DNA of 64,000 bases from Clostridia bacterium (GTDB lineage Bacteria; Bacillota; Clostridia; Christensenellales; UBA1242). The position numbers and the translations under genes are program-made. The notes beneath the pieces were generated by a model. The model was given only the letters and a program-made list of their open reading frames with translations, did no database searches and was not told the DNA's origin. Of the stretch, positions 35,436-45,360 are shown in pieces. The stretch lies in contig JAQVWL010000003.1 in the NCBI GenBank assembly GCA_028709705.1, forward strand, positions 1 through 64,000, given 5' to 3'. The number at the start of each line of letters is the position of its first letter. The stretch's first letter is position 1.

Positions 35436-37133
35436 CTATTTTTTTTCTGCAATAATCACTCGTTGAATATTGTTATAATCTTTTATTATCTTAATATTTA
35501 TAAATTTTTCTGTCAAGAGTTTTTTAACTTTGCCGGCTTGATTATATCCAACTTCAAGCAACAATTTGCCATTTTTTGTCAAAAAGTTTGGTGCTTCTTG
35601 TGCAATTTTTTTATAAAAATCAAATCCATCAGCACCGCCATCAAGAGAAATTGTTGGGTCAAAATCTTTAACTTCTTTGGCAAGTCCGCTGATTTCTTCG
35701 GTTTTTATATAAGGCGGATTAGAGATAATCATATCAAATTTTGTTTTTCTTTTTATTTTGGAAAACATATCGCTATGCTTGAAAGCAATTTTTGCAGAAT
35801 GTGTTTTTGCATTTTCTTTTGCAACAACAAGAGCGGGTTCGCTTATGTCAATCGCCATAACGTTTGCGTTTGTGTTTTTTGCAACTGCAACTGCTATTGC
35901 ACCGCTTCCCGTGCATAAATCAAGCACATTATATTTGTTGTTTGAAATAATTTTTATTGCATTTTCAACCAATATTTCGGTTTCTTGTCTTGGGGTCAAA
36001 ACACTTTTGTTTACCTTAAATTTTAGACCATAAAATTCAGTAATGCCAAAAATTTTTGCAATCGGCTCGCCTTTTTTCCTTTTTTCAACCGCTTTTTGAA
36101 TGTCTTTGTTTTGTTGTTTTGTAATGCTGGAAACAAATTTAAGGTCAAGAATTGAACATTTCAGAACGCTTGCAATCAACCATTCGGCTTCTTTGGTGTC
36201 GGTTATTTCACTGCTCAAAAGTTTTTCTTTTACATTTGCAAGCACAAAAGAAAAAGTAACGCCATTGTCTTTTATGCTATCAAACACTTCTCTTTCGCTA
36301 TTTTCTATCATCAATATTCCTTCGTTATAACTTGCATTTGCAACTTGCAATTCGGTTTTTGTTGGTTTTGAATTAAACAAAAAACTTATTGGTGTTAACA
36401 ACCCTTTGTGTTTTTTCCATTTTGTGTCTAACAAAAGCAAAAGTTCAAAAACAACAGAAAAGCAGACAGCCAAAATTATCAAATTTACTATAATTTTCCA
36501 GCCCAAATCCAAATTAAATCCAAGCAAGCATATCACAAAATAAGACAATAGTAAAGTCAAAAAAACAACATTAAAATAATTGGTAGCAATTTTGTCGTTG
36601 TGCTTTTCTTCTTTCGGGTTTAAGGCAATATTGCCCGCTGTGTTAAATTTGTAAAGCATTTTGACTGATGGCAAAAGAGAAATAAGCAAAAAAACGCCAT
36701 ACAAAACAACACATTTTGTAATTGCAATGCAAAGTTTTTTTACAAAAAGACTAAAACTTGAACTGAAAATCCAAAACCCCAAATATGTTGGCAAAGCACC
36801 CAAAACAACAACCGCTACAAGCACCGCAAAAATAGTCATAGCACCGCCAAAATAATATTTGTTTGTCAAATATGGCGATTTGTTTTGATAAACCATTTGC
36901 TCATTGGAAGAAATAAATGATTTTCTTAACGCCCAAAAAAAATAGAAAGTGGAAAAAATAATAAATTCCAGCCCTCGCAAAAACAAAATATCTTTGTGTG
37001 GAATAATTGAATTTTTTAGTTTGTGCGTTTGCATTGTTATTGCACCTTTGTTTGAAACTCTACAAATAACAGCATTGTTGTCCGCCACACACAAATTCCC
37101 CGCAAGAACGGGAAAAATAAAAATATTTTTCAT
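35436..37133 (-). CDS. prmC: DUF1385-like membrane domain fused to PrmC release-factor glutamine methyltransferase
   Basis: 565 aa. Residues 1-265: several membrane helices with LFLRGLEFIIFSTFYFFWALRKSF, resembling DUF1385/YqhQ (which usually contains FVRG...G..AL..S), though the usual GG.A..E.VMMRG start is lost. Residues 285-565: PrmC with GTGSGAIAVAV-type motif (DLCTGSGAIAVA), AIDISEPAL and the substrate motif ISNPPYIK. In many Clostridia the two are adjacent separate genes; here they are one ORF with no stop between. No clear Shine-Dalgarno. Confidence 0.85.
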   Translation of the reverse strand: MKNIFIFPVLAGNLCVADNNAVICRVSNKGAITMQTHKLKNSIIPHKDILFLRGLEFIIFSTFYFFWALRKSFISSNEQMVYQNKSPYLTNKYYFGGAMTIFAVLVAVVVLGALPTYLGFWIFSSSFSLFVKKLCIAITKCVVLYGVFLLISLLPSVKMLYKFNTAGNIALNPKEEKHNDKIATNYFNVVFLTLLLSYFVICLLGFNLDLGWKIIVNLIILAVCFSVVFELLLLLDTKWKKHKGLLTPISFLFNSKPTKTELQVANASYNEGILMIENSEREVFDSIKDNGVTFSFVLANVKEKLLSSEITDTKEAEWLIASVLKCSILDLKFVSSITKQQNKDIQKAVEKRKKGEPIAKIFGITEFYGLKFKVNKSVLTPRQETEILVENAIKIISNNKYNVLDLCTGSGAIAVAVAKNTNANVMAIDISEPALVVAKENAKTHSAKIAFKHSDMFSKIKRKTKFDMIISNPPYIKTEEISGLAKEVKDFDPTISLDGGADGFDFYKKIAQEAPNFLTKNGKLLLEVGYNQAGKVKKLLTEKFINIKIIKDYNNIQRVIIAEKK

Positions 37134-37172
37134 AAAAATATTATTAACATTATCATTTTTTTTATTACTTTA

Positions 37173-37940
37173 TCAAATTCCAAAAACTTTTTGCGTGTTT
37201 TTTGATGTTATTTGGAATATTTCTTCAAGTGTCAAATTTTTTATTTGTGCAATTTTTTGTGCAACAAAAATCAAATTTTTTGGCTCGTTGAGTTCGCCTC
37301 TGTGCGGAACGGGCGAAAGATATGGGCAATCAGTTTCCAAAAGTAGCATATCAAGTGGCATTTTTTCTATCAATTCCAAAGTGCTTTTTGCATTTTTGAA
37401 AGTTATAACACCGCCAACAGAAATTTTTAGACCAAGTTTTTTTATTTCCATAAGCGTTTCAAAACTTCCGCCAAAACAATGCACAATACCGCCATTTTTC
37501 AAATATTGTTTGTTTTGTTTTAAAATATCTATTGTGTCTTTTGTTGCATCTCTTGAATGTACTTGAATTGGCAAACCTACCTTGTCGGCAATTTTTAGTT
37601 GCTCCACAAAAACCCTTTTTTGCAAATCTTTGTCAAACGGTTCGTAGTGAAAATCAAGTCCAATCTCGCCTATTGCAACAACTTTTTTGTTTTTTGCATT
37701 TTCAAGCAAAAATTGCTCTGTTTTTGCATCAAAATTTTTTGCATCGCAAGGATGAACACCAATGCACGCAAAAACATTTGGGCATTTTTCTGCAATTTCG
37801 ACCGCTCTTTGTGAAGATTTTAAGTCAAAGCCAACACAAATAACCTTTTCAACTTGGTTTTGTTTTGCGTTTTCTAGCACTTTTTTTAAATTTTTTTCTA
37901 GTTTTTCATCGTTTAAATGGGCGTGAACATCAATTATCAT
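37173..37940 (-). CDS. tatD: TatD-family metal-dependent deoxyribonuclease
   Basis: TIM-barrel hydrolase, 255 aa. Metal ligands in IDVHAHLND, GEIGLDFHYE, QVHSRDA, HCFGGS and ETDCPYLSPVPHRG. Linked to DNA repair and decay. Weak AAGG before ATG. Upstream gene of prmC/prfA; divergent from spmA. Confidence 0.93.
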   Translation of the reverse strand: MIIDVHAHLNDEKLEKNLKKVLENAKQNQVEKVICVGFDLKSSQRAVEIAEKCPNVFACIGVHPCDAKNFDAKTEQFLLENAKNKKVVAIGEIGLDFHYEPFDKDLQKRVFVEQLKIADKVGLPIQVHSRDATKDTIDILKQNKQYLKNGGIVHCFGGSFETLMEIKKLGLKISVGGVITFKNAKSTLELIEKMPLDMLLLETDCPYLSPVPHRGELNEPKNLIFVAQKIAQIKNLTLEEIFQITSKNTQKVFGI

Positions 37941-38005
37941 TTTTTTGCCTTTGTTTTTATTATATAAAATAAATATATATTTGTAAATAACTTAACAAAA
38001 ATTTT

Positions 38006-38013
38006 CATATATT
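38006..38013 (+). promoter_or_regulatory. Sporulation-type -10 box 5 nt from spmA ATG
   Basis: CATATATT, then CTTAT, then ATG; no Shine-Dalgarno. The identical octamer, with the same 5-nt distance, precedes the YkvI-like permease gene. Confidence 0.5.
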
Positions 38014-38018
38014 CTTAT

Positions 38019-38597
38019 ATGAACAAAATTTGGACTTTTTTAATGGTTGTTTCCATAACCGCCTTGATTTTTGTCGACCCTACAATTATTGTAAGCGAGA
38101 TGACAACTGCTTCTATGGGCGTTTTAAAACTTTGCGTGGAACTGCTTGCAATTTATACAATTTGGATGGGGCTTTTGGAAATTGTTAACCAATCTGGTTT
38201 GGGTGCAAAACTTGCAAATTTGCTTTCGCCAATAATAAAATGGCTTTTCAAAATTGAAGACAAAGAAACAATAAAATATATTGCACTTAATATGTCGTCA
38301 AATATGATTGGTCTTGGCAACGCTTCCACTCCTATGGGCATAAAAGCAATGCAAAGAATGGACAATGGAAGTGGAACTGCAACTCCTGCAATGATAATGC
38401 TTTTGATTGTAAATGCAACATCAATACAATTTTTGCCAACAACGGTTGTTGGGCTTAGGGCAACAGCGGGAAGCACAACCCCGACTGACATAATTTTTCC
38501 TACACTTATTGCAACAATTTTGACTTGTATTGTTGGCATATTTCTTGCCAAACTTTGCCAAAAGATTTTCAAAAAGCAAGGTAACAAAAAATGTTAA
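38019..38597 (+). CDS. spmA: Spore maturation protein A
   Basis: Membrane protein needed for spore core dehydration. 192 aa, several helices, family motifs IYTIWMGLLEI, NMIGLGNASTPMGIKAM and VVGLRATAG. Lacks a ribosome site (see the -10 box 5 nt upstream). Overlaps spmB by 7 nt. Confidence 0.93.
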   Translation: MNKIWTFLMVVSITALIFVDPTIIVSEMTTASMGVLKLCVELLAIYTIWMGLLEIVNQSGLGAKLANLLSPIIKWLFKIEDKETIKYIALNMSSNMIGLGNASTPMGIKAMQRMDNGSGTATPAMIMLLIVNATSIQFLPTTVVGLRATAGSTTPTDIIFPTLIATILTCIVGIFLAKLCQKIFKKQGNKKC

Positions 38598-39100
38598 GTG
38601 TTTATATAATTCCAATCATTATTGTGTCTTTGCTAGTTTTTGCAAGCATAAAAAAACTAGAAACATATAACATTTTTGTCAAGGGCGCAAGGGGTGCTTT
38701 TGACCTTGTTTTAAGCATTTTTCCTTTTATTGCAACAATTATGATAATGGTTGCTCTTATGCGTGCAAGCGGTTTGACAGACGTTTTGATATCGCTGCTT
38801 GCACCGATTTTTAACATTTTGGGAATACCAACAGAAGTTAGCGAACTTGTTTTGCTCCGCCCTTTTACAGGAAGCGGAAGTTATGCAATTTTAAGTAATA
38901 TTTTCAACACTTATGGAGCGGATACTTACATATCTCGCTGTGCATCTGTCATTATGGGCACAAGCGAAACAATTTTTTATGTTGTGGCGGTTTATTTTTC
39001 ACAAACAAGTGTAAAAAAACTCTCTTATGCAATACCACTTGCACTTTTTTGCAGTCTTTTTGGCACAATAATTGCTTGTTTGATTTGCAAAATAATATAA
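38591..39100 (+). CDS. spmB: Spore maturation protein B
   Basis: 169 aa, nucleoside-recognition-gate fold (Gate domain), with LLRPFTGSGSYAIL and IMGTSETIFYVVAVYFSQT. Works with SpmA. Only two short convergent genes of this orientation lie in a mostly minus-strand region. Confidence 0.93.
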   Translation: MLSVYIIPIIIVSLLVFASIKKLETYNIFVKGARGAFDLVLSIFPFIATIMIMVALMRASGLTDVLISLLAPIFNILGIPTEVSELVLLRPFTGSGSYAILSNIFNTYGADTYISRCASVIMGTSETIFYVVAVYFSQTSVKKLSYAIPLALFCSLFGTIIACLICKII

Positions 39101-39126
39101 AAAAACGGCATACACCGCTTGTTTTG

Positions 39127-39861
39127 TTAAAATTTATATTTTTTTATTTTTTCTAAATATTTTCCATCTTTGTCATTTGTAATAATTGTTGGCAAAACTT
39201 TTACACTTTCTTTTCCGCCATAAACTGCTTCAACAAAAACCAAAATAGCGTTTTTATTTTCACCAGATTGCGTAAAAAACATTCGTTTGGGTTCAAGTTT
39301 GTTGGTTTTAAGGTCAAAAATCAGTTCGGCAGTTCTTTCGCTATCACACACAATATAAAACTTGCCACCAAACTTCAAAATTGATTTTGCAACTTTTGTT
39401 ATTGTTTCAAGGTTAACGGCAACTTCGTGCCTTGCAATTTTCTGACTTTCGTTTGTGTTCAGTTTTGCACTGCCTTGCTTTTTATAAGGTGGGTTGCAAA
39501 CAACAATGTCAACATCTTCCAACTGATTTTGTTTGTTTTTTAAAAGGTCTTGCATATCAAAGTTCAAAATTTTGATTGTGTTTTGCATTTTGTTATATTC
39601 AACACTTCGCTCTGCCATTTGGGCGAGTTCTTTTTGCAATTCAATGCCAACAACATTTTGCAATTTGTTTTTGTAAGCGGTCAAAATTGCGATAATACCG
39701 CTCCCCGTTCCCAAGTCCACCAATTTGTCAGTTGGTTTGGCTTTTACAAAATTTGCAAGCATAACCGCATCACTTGTAAAGCGATAAAGCGATGGGCTTT
39801 GTATAATTTTTAGTCCATTTAATTGCAAATCTTCCAAGGTTTCTTTTTGGTTTAAATTCAT
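39127..39861 (-). CDS. YabB/TrmN6-like tRNA (adenine37-N6)-methyltransferase
   Basis: 244 aa. SAM motif LVDLGTGSGIIAIL and adenine methyltransferase motif VVCNPPYKK. N-terminal QSPSLYRFTSDAVMLANFV is typical of the family. Start overlaps the ricT stop by 1 nt; holB-ricT-yabB is the classic Firmicutes order (yabA not seen between them). Confidence 0.88.
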   Translation of the reverse strand: MNLNQKETLEDLQLNGLKIIQSPSLYRFTSDAVMLANFVKAKPTDKLVDLGTGSGIIAILTAYKNKLQNVVGIELQKELAQMAERSVEYNKMQNTIKILNFDMQDLLKNKQNQLEDVDIVVCNPPYKKQGSAKLNTNESQKIARHEVAVNLETITKVAKSILKFGGKFYIVCDSERTAELIFDLKTNKLEPKRMFFTQSGENKNAILVFVEAVYGGKESVKVLPTIITNDKDGKYLEKIKKYKF

Positions 39862-40679
39862 TATTCTTCCACTATTTGATTTGGTTTAAAAACTGTTATG
39901 TCGTCAAGATTATACTCTTTAAATTCATCTCCAACACGAACTTGAACAGTTTTTTTCAAAATATTGTTATAAAGCACTTTCCCAACACCATCTTGCGTTT
40001 TGACTTCGCTATTTATTCTTGGCATTGCCTTAAAAATTTCTGCGTATTGCTCATTTTCGTATCCAAGACAGCACATAAGCCTTCCGCAAAGCCCGCTAAT
40101 GTTTGAAGGATTAAGTGAAAGTCCTTGCATTTTTGCCATTTTGATAGTCACATGTTCAAAATCACCCGTGTTTTTTTGGCAACAGCAAGGTCTGCCACAA
40201 ATACCAATCCCGCCTTTGATTTTCACTTCATCGCGAGAACCTATTTGCCTTAATTCAATTTTCATTTTAAATTCGCTTGCCAAAATTTTTACAAGTTCTC
40301 TAAAATCTACCCTTTTATCTGATGTAAAACTTATTATTATTTTTGTGCAATCAAGTGTAAGTTCGGCATAAACAATTTTCATTTCCAATTTTAAATTGCT
40401 TGCTATTTGTTTTGCTTTGTCAAAAAAAGATTTTACCTTTTTTTTGTTTTCTTCCGCTGTTTTTATATCTTCTGCGGTTGCTTTTTTTATGATGTTTTTC
40501 AACGGTTCATTTGGTTGATTTTTCAATATTTTTATTTGAGTTGCAACCTTGCCAAGTTCAATCCCCCTAACTGTTTCAACAACAACAAAATCCCCAACAT
40601 TCAAGTCAAAATTGAGTGGGTTAAAAGAATAAATTTTTGGTTGATTTTCAAACTTTATTCCTATTTCTTTAAATTCCAT
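39861..40679 (-). CDS. ricT: PSP1-domain protein RicT (YaaT)
   Basis: Subunit of the Y-complex (RicA/F/T) that stimulates RNase Y; also affects sporulation phosphorelay in Bacillus. 272 aa. Cysteine clusters GICGRPCCC and GLCGRLMCCLGYE are the iron-sulfur ligands. The start lies 19 nt inside the holB end. RNase Y itself is encoded at 9.2 kb in this window. Confidence 0.92.
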   Translation of the reverse strand: MEFKEIGIKFENQPKIYSFNPLNFDLNVGDFVVVETVRGIELGKVATQIKILKNQPNEPLKNIIKKATAEDIKTAEENKKKVKSFFDKAKQIASNLKLEMKIVYAELTLDCTKIIISFTSDKRVDFRELVKILASEFKMKIELRQIGSRDEVKIKGGIGICGRPCCCQKNTGDFEHVTIKMAKMQGLSLNPSNISGLCGRLMCCLGYENEQYAEIFKAMPRINSEVKTQDGVGKVLYNNILKKTVQVRVGDEFKEYNLDDITVFKPNQIVEE

Positions 40680-41518
40680 AAATATTTTACCTCCAAAATT
40701 TTTATCAGCAAATTATCTGCTATCAAATTTGTGTTTACATTTGCATCAAACTGTTTTTGTGCAAGTGTAATCAATGCACAAATTTCAGTTATTGCTTCAA
40801 CGGTAAACTCGTTTGCCAAAAGATTTATTTCCATTTCATTGCTTTTGCCAACTTTTGCAAAAAGCAGTTGTTCAAATATGTTTTGCAATGCCAACAAATT
40901 TTTTAAAAACACACTTTTTTGTGCAAATTTGCCAGAAAATTTTATCACATTTTTGCTTGATTTCATATTTTTCATCAAGTCAAAAACAAACTCATATTCG
41001 CTAGTTTTTTTAAAATCAAGATTTTCAAAATTTTCTATTTCCAAAATTTGTGTTCTAGAAATTATTGTTTGCAAAACTTTGTTTTTGTTAACCGCATTAA
41101 ACAAAAAAATAACATTTTTGGGCGAGTCTTCAATAGTTTTTAGTAGTTTGTTTTCTGCTTGAACTGTTGCATTGTCAATGTTATTTACAACAAAAATTTT
41201 GTAGCGACTTTGCATTGGTTTTGTGTCAACATTTTCAATTATGGAATTGCTATCGCCCACCAAAAAAGTAGATTTTTCTTGCGGATAAATAAGCAAATCT
41301 GGGTTAAACCCCGCCAAAACACTTTTGCAGTTTTTGCATTCAAAGCAAGGAGTGTTTGTTTCACACATAAGTTTCAAAGCCATTGCCTTGCAAAACATTT
41401 TGCCCGAAAATTCGTTTTCGCTTAAAATCAAATAAGCGTGAAAAAGTTTGTTGTTTTTGACAAACGTTTCAAAGTTTTTAAAAGACTTACTTTCCAAAAT
41501 TTTTTTCAAAATTTCCAC
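40661..41518 (-). CDS. holB: DNA polymerase III delta' subunit (HolB-like)
   Basis: Clamp-loader subunit, 285 aa. Zinc cysteines CFECKNC, helix LLKTIEDSPKNVIFLF and IISRTQ in the SRC position. The P-loop is degenerate, as is common for delta'. Start is GTG 41518 with no Shine-Dalgarno; TACACT lies 6 nt upstream. Confidence 0.88.
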   Translation of the reverse strand: MEILKKILESKSFKNFETFVKNNKLFHAYLILSENEFSGKMFCKAMALKLMCETNTPCFECKNCKSVLAGFNPDLLIYPQEKSTFLVGDSNSIIENVDTKPMQSRYKIFVVNNIDNATVQAENKLLKTIEDSPKNVIFLFNAVNKNKVLQTIISRTQILEIENFENLDFKKTSEYEFVFDLMKNMKSSKNVIKFSGKFAQKSVFLKNLLALQNIFEQLLFAKVGKSNEMEINLLANEFTVEAITEICALITLAQKQFDANVNTNLIADNLLIKILEVKYLWNLKK

Positions 41519-41524
41519 AAATCA

Positions 41525-41553
41525 AGTGTAGCATAAATTAGATTTTATAGCAA
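41525..41553 (-). promoter_or_regulatory. holB promoter, leaderless geometry
   Basis: Minus strand TTGCTA (41548-41553), 17-nt spacer, TACACT (41525-41530), TGATTT, then GTG. Confidence 0.5.
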
Positions 41554-41557
41554 CTAA

Positions 41558-42985
41558 TCAATCAGAATTCTTGTTTTTGTGTTTTAGTTTATACTTCAAA
41601 ACATCTGCCCTTTTTATATTGTATTTAGAAAAAATTGCATACGCCAAACTGATTGACAACGCACACCCCAAAAACACAATAACGCCAAGCGAATTTTGCA
41701 CACTAATTGCTTGCACAGGTTCGCTTGAATTAAAATTGATAAGGTCCAGCATAATTCCAATAACCAAAAGTGCCAAACAATTTGCAATATTATATGCAAA
41801 AGTCATAAATCCGCTGTAAATACCTGTGTTGTTTTCGCCCGATTTTAAGCGGTCTATTGTAATGACATCTGCATACATTGAAATTGGCAAAGAGTATAAC
41901 GCACCCGTTCCAAACCCGCAAACAAAAATACAAGAAAGCACAACAAAAAACAAAGTATCTGTTGGAATAAAAGGTCTAAAAACAAAAGTCAAACTTGTCA
42001 AAACAATGCCAACAAGCACAACAATCAAAGAGTTTTTTAGTGCCGGTTTTTTGTCAATTCTGTTTGAAAGATATATCCAAAAAGGTTGCGAAAGAATTGC
42101 CGAAACAAACAGACCTGTCATCAAAATGGAAATTTGAGTGCTAGAAAAATGATAGGCATAAGTGAACAAATGCAACCCAATTGAACACAAAAAAGCAGTT
42201 GAAATCAATGCAACAGAATAACCCAAAATAATTGCTCTGTAATTTGGTTTTTTTAAGGTTAAAAAGAAGGTATAAAATATTTTGAAAAACGAATTAAAAA
42301 CATTTTTTATGCCCGTTTTGCTTGTTGTTTTTTTGTTGTCTTTGTAAACATCTTGCACAATTTTAAGTGTTCCAATTATGCAAACAACACCGCAAATCAG
42401 ACCTAGTGCAGAAGTAAAATATGCAATGTTAACATACCCACTTTGCAAAAATTGACCTTGCAAACCATTGCTAGATGGCATAAAAATCATCATCAACAAA
42501 CTTGGCAAAACCATTCCCAAAATAAAAAAAACTGTTTTGTAACCTTGCAATTTTGATTGTTCATTATAGTCTGGTGCAATGTCAATTCCAAGTGCAATAT
42601 ATGGTGTTGCAAAAGAAGTGCAAAAAGTTTCTAGCGACAAAAGGCAAACTAGCAACCACACAAATTTTATGCCATCGGTTGCATCAAACGGAACAGTCCA
42701 AAGCAGTATATTAAAAAGCACCATTCCCATTGTTCCAAAAATCAAAAAACCAAGTCGCTTGCCAAAATATTTGTTGCTGTGATTGTCAGACATATAACCA
42801 ATTATTGGGTCAGAAACTCCGTCCCAAAACACACTGATTGCAACAGCAAGACCAACAAGCGTGCCAGAAATGCCAAGCACGCTTGTTCCAAAAAACATAA
42901 TAAAACTATTTACGGTTTGGGCAATAGTGCCGTATCCAAGATTACCAATTCCATAACTTAATTTTGTGGAAAGTTTTATTTTCAT
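41558..42985 (-). CDS. MFS-2/GPH-family sugar:cation symporter
   Basis: 475 aa with about 12 helices. N-terminal STKLSYGIGNLGYGTIAQ and FWDGVSDPIIGYMSDNH are hallmarks of the glycoside-pentoside-hexuronide symporters. The substrate cannot be inferred; no sugar-catabolism genes are nearby. No Shine-Dalgarno is visible before ATG; CATACTAT and TATAAA lie just upstream. Confidence 0.87.
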   Translation of the reverse strand: MKIKLSTKLSYGIGNLGYGTIAQTVNSFIMFFGTSVLGISGTLVGLAVAISVFWDGVSDPIIGYMSDNHSNKYFGKRLGFLIFGTMGMVLFNILLWTVPFDATDGIKFVWLLVCLLSLETFCTSFATPYIALGIDIAPDYNEQSKLQGYKTVFFILGMVLPSLLMMIFMPSSNGLQGQFLQSGYVNIAYFTSALGLICGVVCIIGTLKIVQDVYKDNKKTTSKTGIKNVFNSFFKIFYTFFLTLKKPNYRAIILGYSVALISTAFLCSIGLHLFTYAYHFSSTQISILMTGLFVSAILSQPFWIYLSNRIDKKPALKNSLIVVLVGIVLTSLTFVFRPFIPTDTLFFVVLSCIFVCGFGTGALYSLPISMYADVITIDRLKSGENNTGIYSGFMTFAYNIANCLALLVIGIMLDLINFNSSEPVQAISVQNSLGVIVFLGCALSISLAYAIFSKYNIKRADVLKYKLKHKNKNSD

Positions 42986-43041
42986 TACTAATTTATAGTA
43001 TGTATAATAGTAATAATTTAATACAATAAAAAAGGCAGTTT

Positions 43042-44208
43042 TTATACCCTTAAAATCTCGGTGTTTTCAACTGCTTCGTTCACAAGTTCTTCAATATCAA
43101 GGAAACTTTCTTGCTTTTCTGCGTTTTTTATTGTTGGTTTAATAATAGGACTTTTCGGCAAAAACACTGTGCAACAATCCTCATAAGGCAAAATTGATGT
43201 TTCAAAAGTTCCAATTTTTTGTGCTATTTCAATAATATCAGTTTTGTCAAAAGCAATAAGCGGTCTCATCATTGGCACAGTTTTCAAAACACTGTTGGTA
43301 ACCGTTATGCTTTCAATCGTTTGACTTGCAACTTGCCCCAAACTTTCGCCGGTTATAATTGTTTTAAAATTGTTTTTTTCGCAAATTTTTTCGGCAATTC
43401 TTATCATTATTCTTCGCATTATTGAAATCATATAATTTTCGTTGCATTTTATGTGAATTTGTTCCTGTATTTTTGTAAATGGTACAACAAAAAGTTTTAT
43501 ACCCCCTGTAAAATCAGTCAGAATTTCTGCCAATTTTATAACCTTTTCTTTTGCTTGAACACTTGTATATGGGAAACTGTGGAAGTGAATTGCGTTGATT
43601 TTCAAGCCCCTTTTCGCCATCATATAACCAGCAACTGGGCTGTCAATCCCGCCGGAAAGCATCAAAAGACCTTGCCCTGCACTGCCAACCGGCATACCAC
43701 CAACGCATTTGATTTTTTCGCTTAAAATATATGTTTTTTTGTTTTCTCGAATGTCAATAAAAAGTTCAATGTCGGGCTTGTGTAAATCAACTTTTAAACT
43801 TGGAAAATTGTTCAAAACTTTTTCGCCAATAAGTGCAGAAAATTTGTCCGAGTTTATAGGAAAAGTTTTGTCTGCTCTACTTGTTATAACCTTGAAAGTT
43901 TTGTTTAAAATGTTTTGATTTTTTAAGCATAAAATTGCAATTTCTTCAATTTTTTCTTGGTTTGTTTCAATTTCAAACGCAACGCTGAGAGATACCAACC
44001 CAAAAACTTTTGTAAGTTTTTCTATTAGCATTTCAAGTTGATTTTCTTCAAAATTGGTTACCAAATATCTGCCCGCTATTCTAACAATTTTGCAAGAAAA
44101 ATCTTTAACAGATTTTCTTATATTTTCCATTAGCATATTTTCAAAAGTGCCTCTGTTTTTGCCTTTTAAATGTATTTCGCCGTAGCGAAGTAGTATAACC
44201 TTTTTCAT
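43042..44208 (-). CDS. thiI: tRNA 4-thiouridine synthase ThiI
   Basis: Thiolates U8 of tRNA using sulfur from the cysteine desulfurase encoded just upstream. 388 aa. NFLD/THUMP region, then the PP-loop LLSGGIDSPVAGYMMAKRG and ITGESLGQVASQT. It lacks the C-terminal rhodanese domain, as usual in Firmicutes. AAAGGA before ATG; 12 nt after its partner. Confidence 0.94.
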   Translation of the reverse strand: MKKVILLRYGEIHLKGKNRGTFENMLMENIRKSVKDFSCKIVRIAGRYLVTNFEENQLEMLIEKLTKVFGLVSLSVAFEIETNQEKIEEIAILCLKNQNILNKTFKVITSRADKTFPINSDKFSALIGEKVLNNFPSLKVDLHKPDIELFIDIRENKKTYILSEKIKCVGGMPVGSAGQGLLMLSGGIDSPVAGYMMAKRGLKINAIHFHSFPYTSVQAKEKVIKLAEILTDFTGGIKLFVVPFTKIQEQIHIKCNENYMISIMRRIMIRIAEKICEKNNFKTIITGESLGQVASQTIESITVTNSVLKTVPMMRPLIAFDKTDIIEIAQKIGTFETSILPYEDCCTVFLPKSPIIKPTIKNAEKQESFLDIEELVNEAVENTEILRV

Positions 44209-44220
44209 TTTTATCCTTTT

Positions 44221-45360
44221 TTATGTTGTTTTTTCAAACAATTCGTTTATGCAGTTTGCCAAAATTTTGCTACCATTTTCAATGTCTTCAAGTGTGGAAA
44301 AATTTGAAAAACTGACCCGAATGTTTCCTTCAATAAGCGTTTTGTCATAACCCAAATTTTCCAAAATTCTGTTGCCACTTTTTTTTGCTGAACAAGCACT
44401 GCCTGTGCTAACTAAAAGCCCTTTGCTATCGCACATATAAACAAGAGTTTCGCCCTTGATTTTGGGTATTGAAACTGACAAAATATAAGGCGAAAGATTT
44501 TGGTTTTCAACAAATTTTAAAGTTATTTTTGAGTTGGTTTTTGCTATTAAATTTGCTTTAAAAGTTTTGTTTAAAGCACAAATTTTTTCAAAATTTTTTT
44601 GTATGTCAATTTCTTCCAAAGCGGTTTTAAATGCCATAATACTTGCCAAATTTTCTGTTCCCGAACGCAAGTTATATTCTTGCCCGCCACCAAAAATAAT
44701 TGGTTGCAATTTGTTTGGATTTTTTGCATACAACGCACCAAGCCCCTTGGGACCATGCAGTTTGTGAGCGCTGATTGTGTAAAAATCTAAATCAAGTTTT
44801 GCCAAATTTGTTTCAATTTTGCCAAATGCCTGCACGCCATCGCAATGCAAAATCGCATTGGGACAATATTGTTTTTTTAACTGGCAAATTTTTGCAATGT
44901 CGTTGATTGCACCTGTTTCGTTGCTAACCTGCATTATTGAAATAAAATTTACTGAACTGTCAAGCATTTTTTCAAGTTCAACATAGTCAACTTCGCCGTT
45001 TTTTTGCAGATTGACAAATTCAACATTTACACCTTTGCTTTTCAAACTCAATGCAGTATTATAAACAGATGGATGCTCGCCAACAGAAAAAACCATTTTT
45101 TTGAAACTTGGTTTAAAACTGCCCAAAATGGCAAGGTTTGTTGCCTCGGTTGCTGAACCCGTAAAAATAATATTGTTTTTAAACGGAACAAAAAGTTTTT
45201 GGCAAAGCAATTTTTTTGTGCTTTCAATGTCCTTAAAATTTTGATAACCAGCACCATAAATTGCAGATGGATTAAAAAAATTTTCTGTGCTATATTTAAC
45301 CAAATTTTCAATCGCTGATTTACTCATTGGGGTTGTGCTTGCATTGTCTAAAAAAATCAT
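44221..45360 (-). CDS. Cysteine desulfurase (IscS/NifZ-like) partner of ThiI
   Basis: PLP enzyme that removes sulfur from cysteine. 379 aa. PLP lysine in SAHKLHGPKG, active cysteine in STGSACSAKK, and GSATEATNLAI. Adjacent to thiI, as in Firmicutes where a dedicated NifZ feeds ThiI. AAGGA before ATG. Confidence 0.93.
   Translation of the reverse strand: MIFLDNASTTPMSKSAIENLVKYSTENFFNPSAIYGAGYQNFKDIESTKKLLCQKLFVPFKNNIIFTGSATEATNLAILGSFKPSFKKMVFSVGEHPSVYNTALSLKSKGVNVEFVNLQKNGEVDYVELEKMLDSSVNFISIMQVSNETGAINDIAKICQLKKQYCPNAILHCDGVQAFGKIETNLAKLDLDFYTISAHKLHGPKGLGALYAKNPNKLQPIIFGGGQEYNLRSGTENLASIMAFKTALEEIDIQKNFEKICALNKTFKANLIAKTNSKITLKFVENQNLSPYILSVSIPKIKGETLVYMCDSKGLLVSTGSACSAKKSGNRILENLGYDKTLIEGNIRVSFSNFSTLEDIENGSKILANCINELFEKTT

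Noticed and set aside
35118-35918. 266-aa plus-strand ORF
   Set aside because: Antisense to prfA and the prmC fusion, Phe/Cys-rich shadow of A+T-rich coding DNA.
39100-39127. Terminator between spmB and yabB-like gene
   Set aside because: CGG/CCG stem of only three or four pairs; too weak to call.
40407-41162. 251-aa plus-strand ORF
   Set aside because: Antisense to ricT and holB, both clearly real.
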